Shown here: positions 46,946 to 58,000 of the stretch, piece after piece
How positions within the stretch are numbered: position 1 is the first letter of the stretch
Layout of the letters: every line of letters starts with the position of its first letter
NCBI GenBank assembly: GCA_947579665.1
Contig: OX388346.1
Location: forward strand, 88,910,615-88,974,614
Length of the DNA: 64,000 nt
Direction: 5' to 3'
Origin: Sympetrum striolatum
Lineage: Eukaryota; Arthropoda; Insecta; Odonata; Libellulidae
The notes under the pieces: generated by a model
Told to the model about the DNA's origin: nothing
Database searches by the model: none
What the model saw: only the letters and a program-made list of their open reading frames with translations
Translations under genes and position numbers: made by a program

Positions 46946-49070
46946 GACTCGTAACTACTTGTCCACAGATGTAACGGGTAGTCGATGTTAGATTATTCTT
47001 GTGGACTGCTAGATATATCTGTGAGTTTAGAAGAAAATAAACTGTCGTAATCCCCGTCCGGAAGGTGTGTGATCCGTGGTTCTGGTGTCAACACCTTTTT
47101 ACGACCATTCGATTCCTTTCATGCCGTACACATGTCTGTAGATTTCACTGAAGAAACAAGTTCATGGATTATGTTTTACAAACAGAGTCGTTCATTGATA
47201 GCTTGGAATTTATCGTAATGCCACATATCGTAGTGTTTCAAAATGGGACAGTATTTAAGAACAATTCTAAGACTTCTTGAGAGGTTAATATACAAACAAA
47301 AAATGGTGCAGCACTTTAGAGAGATTAAACATATCGGAGAAACTTTTTGTTTTACTTAAAAACGGGCTGCGATAAAGAACGGAAATAGTTGAACTTCAAT
47401 GGAGTTGAACCGTGCTCGGAAGGCTGTATAAGATGTAAGAGTCCTCTCGATCTTAATATCTGTAACGGAATAATACCAATCTGGAGAGGAATCTATCTAG
47501 CAATTACATCTCCCTTACGGTGTTTACACTCTTAAAACGCCATGACAGTATCGATCGACTATGACTTAAAGTCGACTTCGAACTATCGATCCCTGAGTCT
47601 ACCGTTTTTGAATGAGGGCGGCTGAAAAACTTTTCCTTCTTTCTTCTTCTTCAGTGTTCAATTTATCGATTGATTTTCAGGAACTCGCCGTTCTTCTCGT
47701 ATATCTGCCTTCCTCTTCATTTCCGCGTAGTTTTTACGACATCCTTGCCAAGGATGATGGTAGAATTCGCACCCCTCCTCCAGACAACACATATACTTCT
47801 AATTAAAACTTCATTGAGGTAATTAGGTAACTATTGAATATTTTCCTATACAATTATGAATTCTTTAAGCCTTGGATTAAGAGGCTGTGGCATTTTTTAT
47901 CCATACATCAGATATTCCTTGATAATAGAATATAAAAGTTACTTATCTCAGTTTAAAAGTCCATGCTTTGTCAATTTCATCTAAAAAACAATGTTCCCAT
48001 TTTTATTTTTCTAGTATCATTTAACTGAGAGTAAGAGAGAGAGCGCCAGAACAAGCAGTGCTTGGTTAGGGGGTGGTTCGTAGAAAATAAAGGACCACGC
48101 ACTGTCCTATGTCGGCTTTCAGTAGAATTAGGTTAGTATAGGTCACAAAGCGCTTCGTTTTTTATTCCAAAAGGGGAGTGTGGCTTAAAGTGGATTATTT
48201 TTAGAAGAATTATGAAGGAAAGAAATACGGGAATTGACACTCTTACGGTTACATTCTTTCACTGTATGTTTCACTGATGAAATTGCACTGTTAAGGGCTA
48301 CTCAAAAATGCGCTACGAGGTTTTTAACCATTTTTAACTGTCGAAGAACTGAGAGATTGGGAGGCGCGAACTTTAAACCGAAATCGAGGATGTTCTTGGC
48401 GTATTTGGGAAGCACAGTCACACAGTATAAACTGTAATACCAGGGATGGAGTGGAGAAAATATTTTTATATTTGAACTGACCTCGAATACAAAAGGGATA
48501 AAGCGAAGGAATTCCGATTTGCTCCCATCGTGCAGCTCTTATGATTTCTTAGTTTTATTTAGCCACGAATTTAGCACATAACGACCAGGTCTAACGTAGA
48601 GTCAGAGTCTCCAATAGCCTGGTTGCCCCTCCTACTCACTTTTCCCTTTTTCGTAGAATGTATAAGCAATGAGCAGTTTGGCCCTAAAAACAGAGTTCGT
48701 GTGATTGTAGCCCTAGTCACGCGAAATTGTCTGCATCCATCGCCGGATCTCTGCCGCCTTCGCTCTTTTGACTTGCAGCTCTCTTTTTCCGCCGTTCGCC
48801 CTTAAAAGTAAATAAAGCTCTTTCGTTTTCAAAAAACCTCTAATCTATATTCGCAAGAGAAAACCTGACACTTGGCAAGAACTCCCTTTTTTATCACTTA
48901 ACCCTGGACTTTCTAGGAGTGTGGTATAACAACTTTTACACTAGGAGTGACCACACAACTTTAAAATGCCAAATAACGTTTAACCCCCGAACGGAACGGA
49001 AGAAGTTCATTTCTTGTTGAAAGCAGGAAATAAACATCGATAAGCTAGCAAATAACAAGGAGTATCAGCT
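46946..49070. other. Unassigned
   Basis: No recognisable gene. The GC-richer part around 48600-48810, followed by AATAAAG at about 48810, could be an LTR or a host exon end, but no paired termini or target duplication were found. Confidence 0.4.
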
Positions 49071-49075
49071 GAAAC

Positions 49076-49495
49076 TTAAAAATAAATTCTCAGCCCTTCA
49101 TGAGAAAGAACTCGGAGCCAAAGTAATGGAAGTCGTAAAAACCCAGCGAATGATGAAACGACGGAAGGAACTGAAGATTTGAGACATTCCAAGGGATAAT
49201 ATTGAATGTACCTAGAATTCAAGATTGAGAAGGAAGTTCGAAAAGGTGACAGTCTATGGATCATGGATGAGAAGTTTGTGCACCGGGGTTGGCATATAAT
49301 GCCACGGGTAAAGTTTGACAAATAATCATATTCTTGAAATTTGTCAGGATTAATCTTATTTCCACTCGAAATAGCCTGCAGAATAACGTAAAAGCGTGTG
49401 ATTGTTTTTTGTTGACTCCCGTTATCATAGCGGACAAACTCGAATTTTTGAAAGGCGCCGAGCTGTGTTCCCATCATTAGTGCTGCCGAATCCAT
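49076..49495 (-). pseudogene. Eroded ORF of a multi-copy invertebrate transposon-associated family
   Basis: The minus-strand ORF contains RFYVILQAISSGNKINPDKF, and just downstream in a shifted frame YMPTPVHKLLIHDP. These two blocks, in this order, match the recurrent pattern (R/L)F.VILQAI.SGYKIN..KF ... YMP.TVHKVLIHG found in many repeated, unclassified invertebrate ORFs. The frame change between them and later stops show it is dead. I do not know the element class with certainty. Confidence 0.5.
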
Positions 49496-49737
49496 GCTTC
49501 GAAAAATCGACGATTAGTCCTAATAGGGAGGTAAACCATTTATTTGTTATTTTGTTAATGAAATAATACTATGAAAAATGAACAGTGGCAGTGGAAAGAA
49601 CATCGAAATCTCAAATTTAGGGCCGTAAACAGCGCGTGAAAAGTTGGAATTTCGGAGGAACGCTCCGAAGTTAACCGAGATACGCTGACGTCATCCGGGC
49701 CTGCACTTCGTTGCAGCGACAGCCAACGAGAATGGCT

Positions 49738-50095
49738 TCATAGGATTTTCGGAAATTCTTTTAAGGTATTTCCCGGAAAATTAGAGAGTTGAAATTCGAG
49801 GAATCGCTGGAAGCCGCGCATATCCAACGAAAACCACAAAGACACCCACGAAGATTATCCCATGTTCGACGCTAGGTCAGGGCAAATATTCTCCTATTTA
49901 AAATGCATTGCGGCGAATTTTCAGATTTCCTTTAAATGTCTTCCCGATGACATGGAAATTTAAAACCCAGCATGTGATTAGAGATCATAAATACATTTCA
50001 TATACTCTGTTAAACATTTCCCTGAAGATCTTTGGTTCGATTCCAGAGCGCAATTTACATTCCTTTTTGCATTGCAAATGGGGATAATGGAATCT
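49738..50095 (+). repeat. Fragment of a ~1.08 kb array-type unit (unit 16)
   Basis: Carries two sub-repeats with TTCCCGG..TTGAAATTC and GCATTGCGGCGAATTTT..TTCCCGATGACATGGAAA, a degenerate B box near 49862 (TGTTCGACGCTAGG) and an exact one (GGTTCGATTCC) near 50034. It is isolated from the arrays and more diverged than their members. Confidence 0.75.
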
Positions 50096-51023
50096 TATTT
50101 TAGGATGATCCGCGAAAAAATCTTGGCACTAGGCGGCATTTGTGTCGCCTACTTCGTATTTTATTTTATGCACTGGTGTCTGCAGCTATGTAATGTCTAC
50201 CCACAGCTCGGTGAATATTATGAATTTACGGAGTTCTTTCGTATACAGAGTAGGGGAGACTGGGTACGGCTGAAACATTTTAGCGTTTATCGTCCATTGC
50301 ATTGGGATTAGTCAAGCGAGCGATGAAGGAAATATATTAAATTAAAGACCATATATCTTTTTACTAATGGGCAATGTTATTTGAGATCAGTGTATTGTAT
50401 TTTATGTGTAAAATCAAATTTAAAAAAAAAGTGTTAATTGTTTCAACCATCCCCATGCCAGGTTCGGTTGAAACAGTGCCTGGGATCAATTGAAACACAC
50501 GCAAATAATACAAAATATAATAAATGAACACGTTTTATTCATCGTCTAATAACATTTTTCGACTCGTAATGGCACATTTGAACATCAAAAATATTTTTTT
50601 ATTAATATTCAAGTCTTTCACGATACTTATAATCCAACATTATATTTAATCAGCCTTCAAAGATTTATATTAAATACAACTTAAAATAATTAATCAGATG
50701 TTGGTGACGATTATTTTTTTTTAATTTTGTATACTACTTGCTATTATATTTCTCAGAATTCAACAGCATTAATTATTAACTAGATTTTAGCACCCCAGCT
50801 AACAAAACACTTTGAGTAAAACTTCAAAACATTATTTCTATAAAACATCTACATTTTGATGTATAGATAAAGGAACGACGAAACAAAACTTCAATACTTT
50901 TTGTTTAAGAGAATAAAATTAAACAGCTTTGATTAAAACTTGAGCACTTCAGCTATAAAATAAGGTCAGAAAAAACTAAAGACTTATCATTTCTATAAAA
51001 ATAAACATTTTAAATAAAAATAA

Positions 51024-52941
51024 TTAAGTGGTTACGAGATCATTCGGAATCACAATTGTGCCAAACATAACTAAGACTACCTTCTGTGCACTCTTCATGC
51101 GCCCACATTTTAGTGCATTGTATCCATTTTCCCTCGGTCTGCTTTCTGAATATGCTGACATACAAACAAAGCAGTAGCACTCCTCTCCTTCTGATGATGA
51201 TAATGAATCATGTTGCATGTTAGTTTTTTTCCTGTTTGTAGCATTTCTTTTAGTCTTTCCTACATCTAATCTTTTCTTAACTTGCTTAGCTTTGATTCGC
51301 TTCAATCTGTTCTCTTCTTATCTCTTCTTTTTGAGGTGTATCTGTGTAGATTGTAGATTTCCTGGTTTTTCGCCCCCTGTTTGTTAATTTCCTTGCAGGA
51401 GCTTTTGGTAGTGGTCGTACTGCTTCCGGCGAAAAAATAAGTGGTGTACTCGAAGTCGCGATATTTTCCGTTTGATTTGTCAACACAGGAACGGATTGAG
51501 AACTTGTAGAGGGTTTGGGTGAAATTTGCTGAACACTACCACTGCACGCACTGACAGTTCCGGATTTCTTCTCATAAAAATGCGAAACCATTCTTCGCCA
51601 GCCATTTCGTTGTCATCCCAAGTCCGAGGTCGTGATAAGTCGTACTTGATGGTTAGTTCGTATGCCAATTTCATAACTTCCTTTTTAGTTACGCCAAAAT
51701 ATATGTCTGCACATCTAATTAAATATTTAGATAGCTCACGCTCTTGTTCCTGGTTAAACACTCGATTGTGAGCCTTATAACCCATTTCTTGATTTTCATC
51801 GCCACCAGTCGCATCTCGTTTCTGTAGTACATACCTCAACAGGGAACAGTGGTTCAGTCCATTCTTTTCTGCCGCCGTTCTTAACGAAGATCCGGCTTTT
51901 GTCTATGTCTATTTTAGAACCCTGCAAGCCGCCTTTCGGCGTGTGGCAGGGGGTGCAAGCACCTTGACTCTATTTTCCTAAACGGGTCCTTTCGCGTATA
52001 ATTCGCGGAAAAAATGAATTTTTGAAACGATTCGTTCTAGCATCTATTTCCCTAATCTTTCTGGCAGTATCAGAACGGCCCATATAACAGGGGGGTCGCA
52101 TTATATCGGTTACATCATCTGAGAATGTAATTTCTCTGAACTTATTTATTAAATTTATCCTTTGAACTTTTCTTCTATCTTCTAATGATTCCCATCCCGC
52201 GTCCTGTAACATCTGGGTGACACTCGCTGTTTGATCGTAGCAATTCTTTACAAATCGTATCGCCTTTCGTTGTACTTTTTCTAAATCCCGAATATGACAT
52301 TTCTCGGCGGGGTCCCATACACTACATGCATACTCAAGGTGAGGCCTAACTAACGCTAAGTAACATTGCTCGCGAACTTTTTCTTCGCTCCTACAGACTA
52401 TTATTTTAACGAAGCCGAGTTTCTTAAGTGCTTTCCGCATAGTTTTCGGATGTGGGCACTCCATGATAGATTATTCGTTAGAGTTACTCCAAGATACTTT
52501 ACCGATTCTACTGTCATTAGGTTTACCCCTCGGAGGCTATAAGAATAATCATTTATTATATATTTTCTTTCGAAGAAGTTAACTAACGAACACTTTTCTA
52601 CATTAAGCTCTAATTGCCAATCATCGCACCAGTTCATAATTCTATCTAAGTCGTTCGAAAGGGTTAATCTATCCTCTGAACTAACTATTTCCCTAAAATC
52701 TGGTTATGTGCCACCAAACACATCAAAGGTACCACACCAAGATCAAAAAACCAGACACCAAATCCACAATTGCATGAGTCATGAGACAAGCCAACCACCG
52801 TTAGCACGCAGACATTTAGGAGAGAGATGAGGGAAATTTGCATTCTTTTAATAGGGGGAATTTTATATCTTCATATGCTTGTTTATAGTTTGATAAGTCG
52901 GCCTGACCTCTCGTAGTCTTCCTTTGGCGTACCCTTGGCAT
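51024..52941 (-). pseudogene. pogo/Tigger-like transposase, DDE core deleted, LINE inserted
   Basis: It starts at ATG 52941 as MPRVRQRKTTRGQADLSNYK..AYEDIK (to about 52859), is interrupted by the LINE and flanking sequence, and resumes near 51893 as GSSLRTAAEKNGLNHCSLLR, together forming a pipsqueak-type HTH. The CENP-B-type HTH follows (FNQEQERELSKYLIRCADIY .. EMAGEEWFRIFMRRNPELSVR, to about 51570). A frameshift then leads directly into the C-terminal tail (PSTSSQSVPVL.., RGRKTRKSTIYTDTPQKEE) and a cysteine-rich end (CYCFVCMSAYSESRPRENG). The ~200-residue DDE catalytic domain normally between HTH and tail is absent, so this is an internally deleted copy. Confidence 0.85.
51897..52702 (-). 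mobile_element. CR1-like LINE, 3' end with reverse-transcriptase C-terminus
   Basis: Minus-strand ORFs 52637-52401 and 52464-51970 give WCDDWQLELNVEKCSLVNFF, YLGVTLTNNLSWSAHI, then LVRPHLEYACSVWDP and QRKAIRFVKNCYDQTASVTQ, the thumb/connection blocks of CR1/L2/jockey-type reverse transcriptases. One frameshift lies near 52430. The 3' UTR holds a hairpin-forming CTGCCACACGCCGAAAGGCGG region (about 51925-51955), also typical of this group. The element is 5'-truncated near 52702. It sits inside the transposase gene, so it is younger than the pogo copy. Confidence 0.85.
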
Positions 52942-53379
52942 CTAAGAAACATGAAAATTACATAAATAAACTGTTTCAACCGTACCCACAAAAAATGTTT
53001 CAACTGTCCCCAACCCCCTTCTAGGTATAAAACGGTTCACAGTAAGAATGATAACAAATTTGAATAAAAACTAATCATACAGCCGCATTCTACAAACTTT
53101 AATTAAAACGATACAAAACTCTCAGTATTCTAACTTTAATGAAACCATAATAATTGCAAAAATTTTCGAACAAAAAATACTTACTTTTCCGTCAAAAAAC
53201 ACAATGAGGCCTTCTATACATAAACACAGCGCACGAAGAGCGACGGAACACTAAAATTAGTGTTTCGACTTGTCGCCCGCTTTGCTCTCCCTTTGTACCT
53301 CTCACCTCATCACGCACGGTATCGAGATATACGCTTTCTTTCAACCGTCCCCTGTTTCAACCGTACCCAGTCTCCCCTA

Positions 53380-54398
53380 CATATTCAGTTCCAGTGAAAA
53401 AAAGGATGCTTGCGGCGTATTCAGTACGAAAACCTACTGCGTTACTTGTTTGTTAAAATTTTTCTCGCTCTTCATGATGAATAGTGTACAATTTATGAAA
53501 GGGATTCATTTTTCCTCTATTTCTGTTTAAGAAAAATGTGCAATAAAAAATTAGGAAGGCCTATTCCTTTGCTGAACCTATCTCAGAGTCAAAGTGGCAG
53601 ATGTAGGCAATACTTCCGAGTGTTTAAGCCACAGATATATGATAGAAACAGTTTGATTTGTGGCTGCGACTCTTCCATTAATCTATACTGTTTCCCTTTA
53701 CTGCTCTTAGCGAAAGACGTGGACGCGACCAGGGAAAAATTGGTGTATTCGATTCAAAGTCTTTATCTCAAAAAAATTTTCTGTGACAGTCCTGCCAAAT
53801 ACTTCAACCATGAATAAAACAATATAAGGTAATTGGTTTCTGTTCTTGTGATTATATTTGATATTTCAACAAATTAATGCAACTTGAATATTAAAATGTA
53901 TTTTAGTCTTTAAAAATACATACGGAGAAATATGAATGGAAAATTTAAATAAAAACTCGAGAATAGAGGGATTTTGTGCAACCAAGGCACTTATCGATCC
54001 AACCCGAAATATTTATTTTCATATTTCTACTGCATTTATCTACGGTTGTTGTTACTGCGTCCATATTTGCTTGAAAGCAAATACGCGCTGACGTCTAAAG
54101 AACGAACGATTGTATTTTTATGTTTCTTGAGTGATACTTTCTGTAGTTTCTGCTGGTTGCTTATGTGATGCTGTTGAAGAAATGCAAGAGATTACATCAA
54201 TAGACTAATGCGCTTTGGATTGCGTTACGGAAATTTACATTTTATATTGTTCACGTTCATGGTTTATTATTTCTACGACTGCCAAATAGTATGTAAGAAT
54301 GTGGCTATAGTAGGAGAAATGATTCTTATTCGACGCTTGCCGGTATATATATGAAGTTTTCAGCTATGAAAACAGTTCCAAAGGCAAGCATTTATCGG
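53380..54398. other. Unassigned
   Basis: ORFs up to 93 codons lack any recognisable motif. Confidence 0.45.
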
Positions 54399-54402
54399 AG
54401 AG

Positions 54403-55019
54403 TGTCGTAGTGCTGGCTACGACTGGAAAAATTTCTAAACAGGAATAATCTAAATCAGTAAAGAAAATTAAAAAATTAAACTTTTTCGATAATTATTATA
54501 CGAGTAGTATATTCCATATTGGTGTCGTAGTGCTGGCTACGACTGGTTCCCGCGAGGGAATTAATAGTAAAACAGTCACGTTCATACTCTATTTATTTTA
54601 CATATATGGCACATACAGAGCAAACGTGCACCCTTAGCGTTGACCGGAGGAGCGGGTGTGTTGGTAAGGAGTGGCCGCTGAGGGCTATTGGTGCGGGTGC
54701 TTCCACGAAGTTGTTACAGGCCTTCCGCACGTCCCCTCACGAGGACTAAACGGTCAACCGTCGGCGCACCCTACACCAGTCTTCCGTATGTCCCCTTGCG
54801 AGGACTCAACGGTCGATCTGGTGATTGAATGTTCCCTTTTCCACACTTTGGCCACTCCTTATATACGGAAATAGGGCGGAGGTGGGAGATGGCGTAACTG
54901 CCCCCGAAGCCACCCCCTGTACCCTGTGACCCGACTGGGGGTGGGGCTACCGGAACCTCCCACGCTCTCGCCCCAGCCCAGATGCACTCCCTCTCATCCG
55001 ACCAACTGTAACTCCAACA
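54403..55019 (-). mobile_element. Solo LTR related to 16759-17348, AGAG target duplication
   Basis: Starts TGTCGTAG and ends CCAACA (plus strand), the same termini as the other solo LTR. AGAG lies at 54399-54402 and 55020-55023. In LTR orientation there is a TATATAAGG box (complement about 54858-54866) and an AATAAA signal near 54595. Between them are two 39-bp GC-rich repeats with a GAGGACT(A/C)AACGGTC core (54721-54820). The sequence TGTCGTAGTGCTGGCTACGA occurs twice (54403 and 54523), so the left ~120 bp contains an internal duplication of the LTR end. Confidence 0.8.
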
Positions 55020-55023
55020 AGAG

Positions 55024-58000
55024 GATCACCCAAAATACAGCTCTATCACGGAATCAACTCGCCAAACAGCACGCTTTCAGCGTAGCTATCCTTGCCTTCA
55101 ATACCTATGACGTCACAGCCAACAGGACTCGGCTTCCCGCCGAAAACCTTCCGTTTCAAAAGTGTTCAGATGTCATGATGCATTGAAAAAATAAATACGG
55201 CAGCAATTTACAAATAGTTTTCACTGTTGATATCTATTCAACTTATATTATCATTTCTAAATATTCAAATGCACATTTTCACATGAGGTTTACCTCCCTA
55301 TTGGTTTATCGTTTCGTAGACGACATGGGAAGACGAAACACCACCAAAAATCTTTAGGGAGATTGGCACCGGAAATACATTCAAATATTCAATTTCCAAT
55401 TCAATTCTCCGCAACCGGAGTCGAGTTATGGAGTGATAAAAAAAACGCTTTTCGAATTACGCGTAACTGGGTACGAAAGACCAGGAAAGCAACCGTATCT
55501 AAATAGTCTATGAATGGAATGATCTCAACAAGTCAACATCCTCGGCAGATCGCAGCGGGTGGCAAGTTGTTCACGAGTTGCAGTACGCAATCGCGCGGCA
55601 CAAGCGGTTCTCACAGCGGTCCGAGTAACGTGACACTCTCGTGTGCAGGTGTTTTCTGGTGTCGAAGACGCTCCCTCACCATTCGCTGCATTTGATCGAC
55701 CTTCGGCCGACGCGCAGACGGTGTCTTGTTCCCCTCTCTCGGCTTCGAGAAGGGCGACTCGTCCAAGTTTAGGGCAGTGCAAATGGTTGCGCTGTAGCGA
55801 TCGAAATTACGCTTCCAATTAGACGTATCTCATCTGTGATCTCGATGCAGATATTGTCATAGGTAGATGAAGAATAAATGGTAGAAGAAAAGCGTTTTAA
55901 AAAATTCCCAGAGATTTTCGATTTATTTTCCGTGAGGAATAAACAGGTGGTTGTGTTGCGGTTAAGTCCCCTCGGCGGAGCACGAATATGCATTGAAGGC
56001 GTGCAAGATCACAATCACCTCTCGACAATTTGGCGAATTCAATGCAGAAATAAATTCGCATACGTGTAGGAATAATCAAAGATCATATGAGGTGATGTCA
56101 TCGTACAAGTGACGGCTGGAGCAAGAATGGCTCCGATAATAGAATAGTGTCCGATATTTCATCTTAAGTAAAAGACTCCCAATATGCTTCCAAGATTTTT
56201 ACGAATGGAGTAAAATTGCCCAATGTTGATGAACATTTTATCGACCTATTTTTAAATGCGAAGGCGACCACAACGCCATTTATACACCTATAAAAATGAA
56301 GAATAAAGTTAAATATAAAAAAAGAGGATTAGTGTTGAGCTGAATACGAGCGAAACGAAAGATAAATCATTTATTATTCTAAAGAGGCTTTCGAAGGCTT
56401 CATCGGACAATTAATTTCGATCTTGAATGGTTTAAATGGCGCGTAAGTAAAATGACCAGAGAAGAAATTCCCTGCAGACATGACGCATAGATTTATACGC
56501 CCCTTCAAAATATTCCAGAAAGGATTGAGAAAAGATTCAGCTCTTTTGAGAACTCCAAAACATCAGCTCCCAAAAGCGCATTCGGTTTTGGTGAAGGCGG
56601 TACCGATTAGCAGTTCGAAATGACCTCGGCTTTCGAAGCTCTTTTTAGAATACATCAGAGCAAACTTCAATCCTTTATTGAAAAATGAGGTAAAGATATT
56701 GAATTATCTGATCACAGAGATTTTTTTATCCACTCGTCGAAAAGGGAGGCTCCACCGGATTCAGCAGCGAGTATATCTCAGTCTCGGGAAGAAGTTTCTT
56801 ATTTTTGCATTACCACAATGTGAATGAAAGCGATCATAGTCTCAAAATCGATTGAGTAGCGACTTTTAATGCTGAACTATTTGATGGCAGATCTGGGCTT
56901 CCTTTCCTCATTCCAAATTATGAGCAATGCTCCACGACCGTATCTCTGCTCCACACCCATTGAACTGAAGTTAGCAGCGCCCTAAACCATGTTTTCGTTG
57001 GTTAGGGAAATGTTTCAAATAATATAGGGTAATTGTGGTATATGTATCCACAACTGAATCCAATAAAACAATAAAATATCTTCGAAGGAGCTGAAAATGG
57101 AAAAGAATAAGAAAGCATTGGTAGTATACGTCATACGAATAGTATCCGACGAATCAAACCCAGAACGCAGTAAAATATATTTCGCTTTTCCAATGAAAAC
57201 CCAATTTCGGGACAAGATGTGTCGCAAATAAATATCTCGTACTATGAATGCCAAATTTGAACCATCTTATCCGCGGACATCTTGCGACACTCTGACTGGA
57301 AAACATTCAAAGAATATAAACCTATAAACTATAAAAAATATAAATATAAATAAAAAAGAATTTTAACATACACCTTATTGACGATAGGTTAATTTTATTG
57401 TCAATATAATTCGCACTCTTTCTCATTTTGATAAGCGTTTAATGACTTGTCATGCTCGCTACTTCTTTATTTGAAGGTTTCTATCCAATTTTTATCTCAT
57501 GTGCCATCTTTGAGTGCTAATATTATAGCGTTTTCTTTACCGTTTGGCTATTCAGACAAAGAAAGCACCATTTTCGCTAGGTGAAGCGATGGCAACGTAG
57601 GGGAAAGGATTTGGTGGAAGGACTGCTAGTGGGCTGACGTAATGCAGAACCAGAGGTCGTTAAGGTACTTCCCACGAAGAGATACGAAGGCATAGACCAG
57701 GTCATAATGCGAGCCTAATTTGACTGAGTAAAAGAGATCCATAGGAAAGAAGACGTTAGTTTTAAAGGATTATTCTCGAACCTTTAATCCACTTGATCAG
57801 CAGTCGCTGTTTATTTTACCTCACTGACCATTACATTCGGAATTTTCAATCCCGCGGAACATTAAGACGAAGTTTTCCAATAGAAGCATGCTTACATGAA
57901 ATAAGTTTCATTGCTGCAACACGATTTGCTGTCGCTCGTCTAATTCTGTGACACAGAGAGGATTCGGAGTACGAGCATTATACGATATTCTTAAAAGTAT

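Larger units (their letters stand above)
50253..53377 (-). mobile_element. pogo/Tigger-type element with TA duplication
   Basis: Perfect or near-perfect inverted ends: GGGGAGACTGGGTACGGCTG on the left against GGGGAGACTGGGTACGGTTG (complement) on the right, each flanked by TA (50251-50252 and 53378-53379). Subterminal GTTTCAACCGTACCC motifs recur inside both ends (about 50451, 52976, 53353). The transposase on the minus strand lacks its DDE domain and is interrupted by a LINE. Confidence 0.88.
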
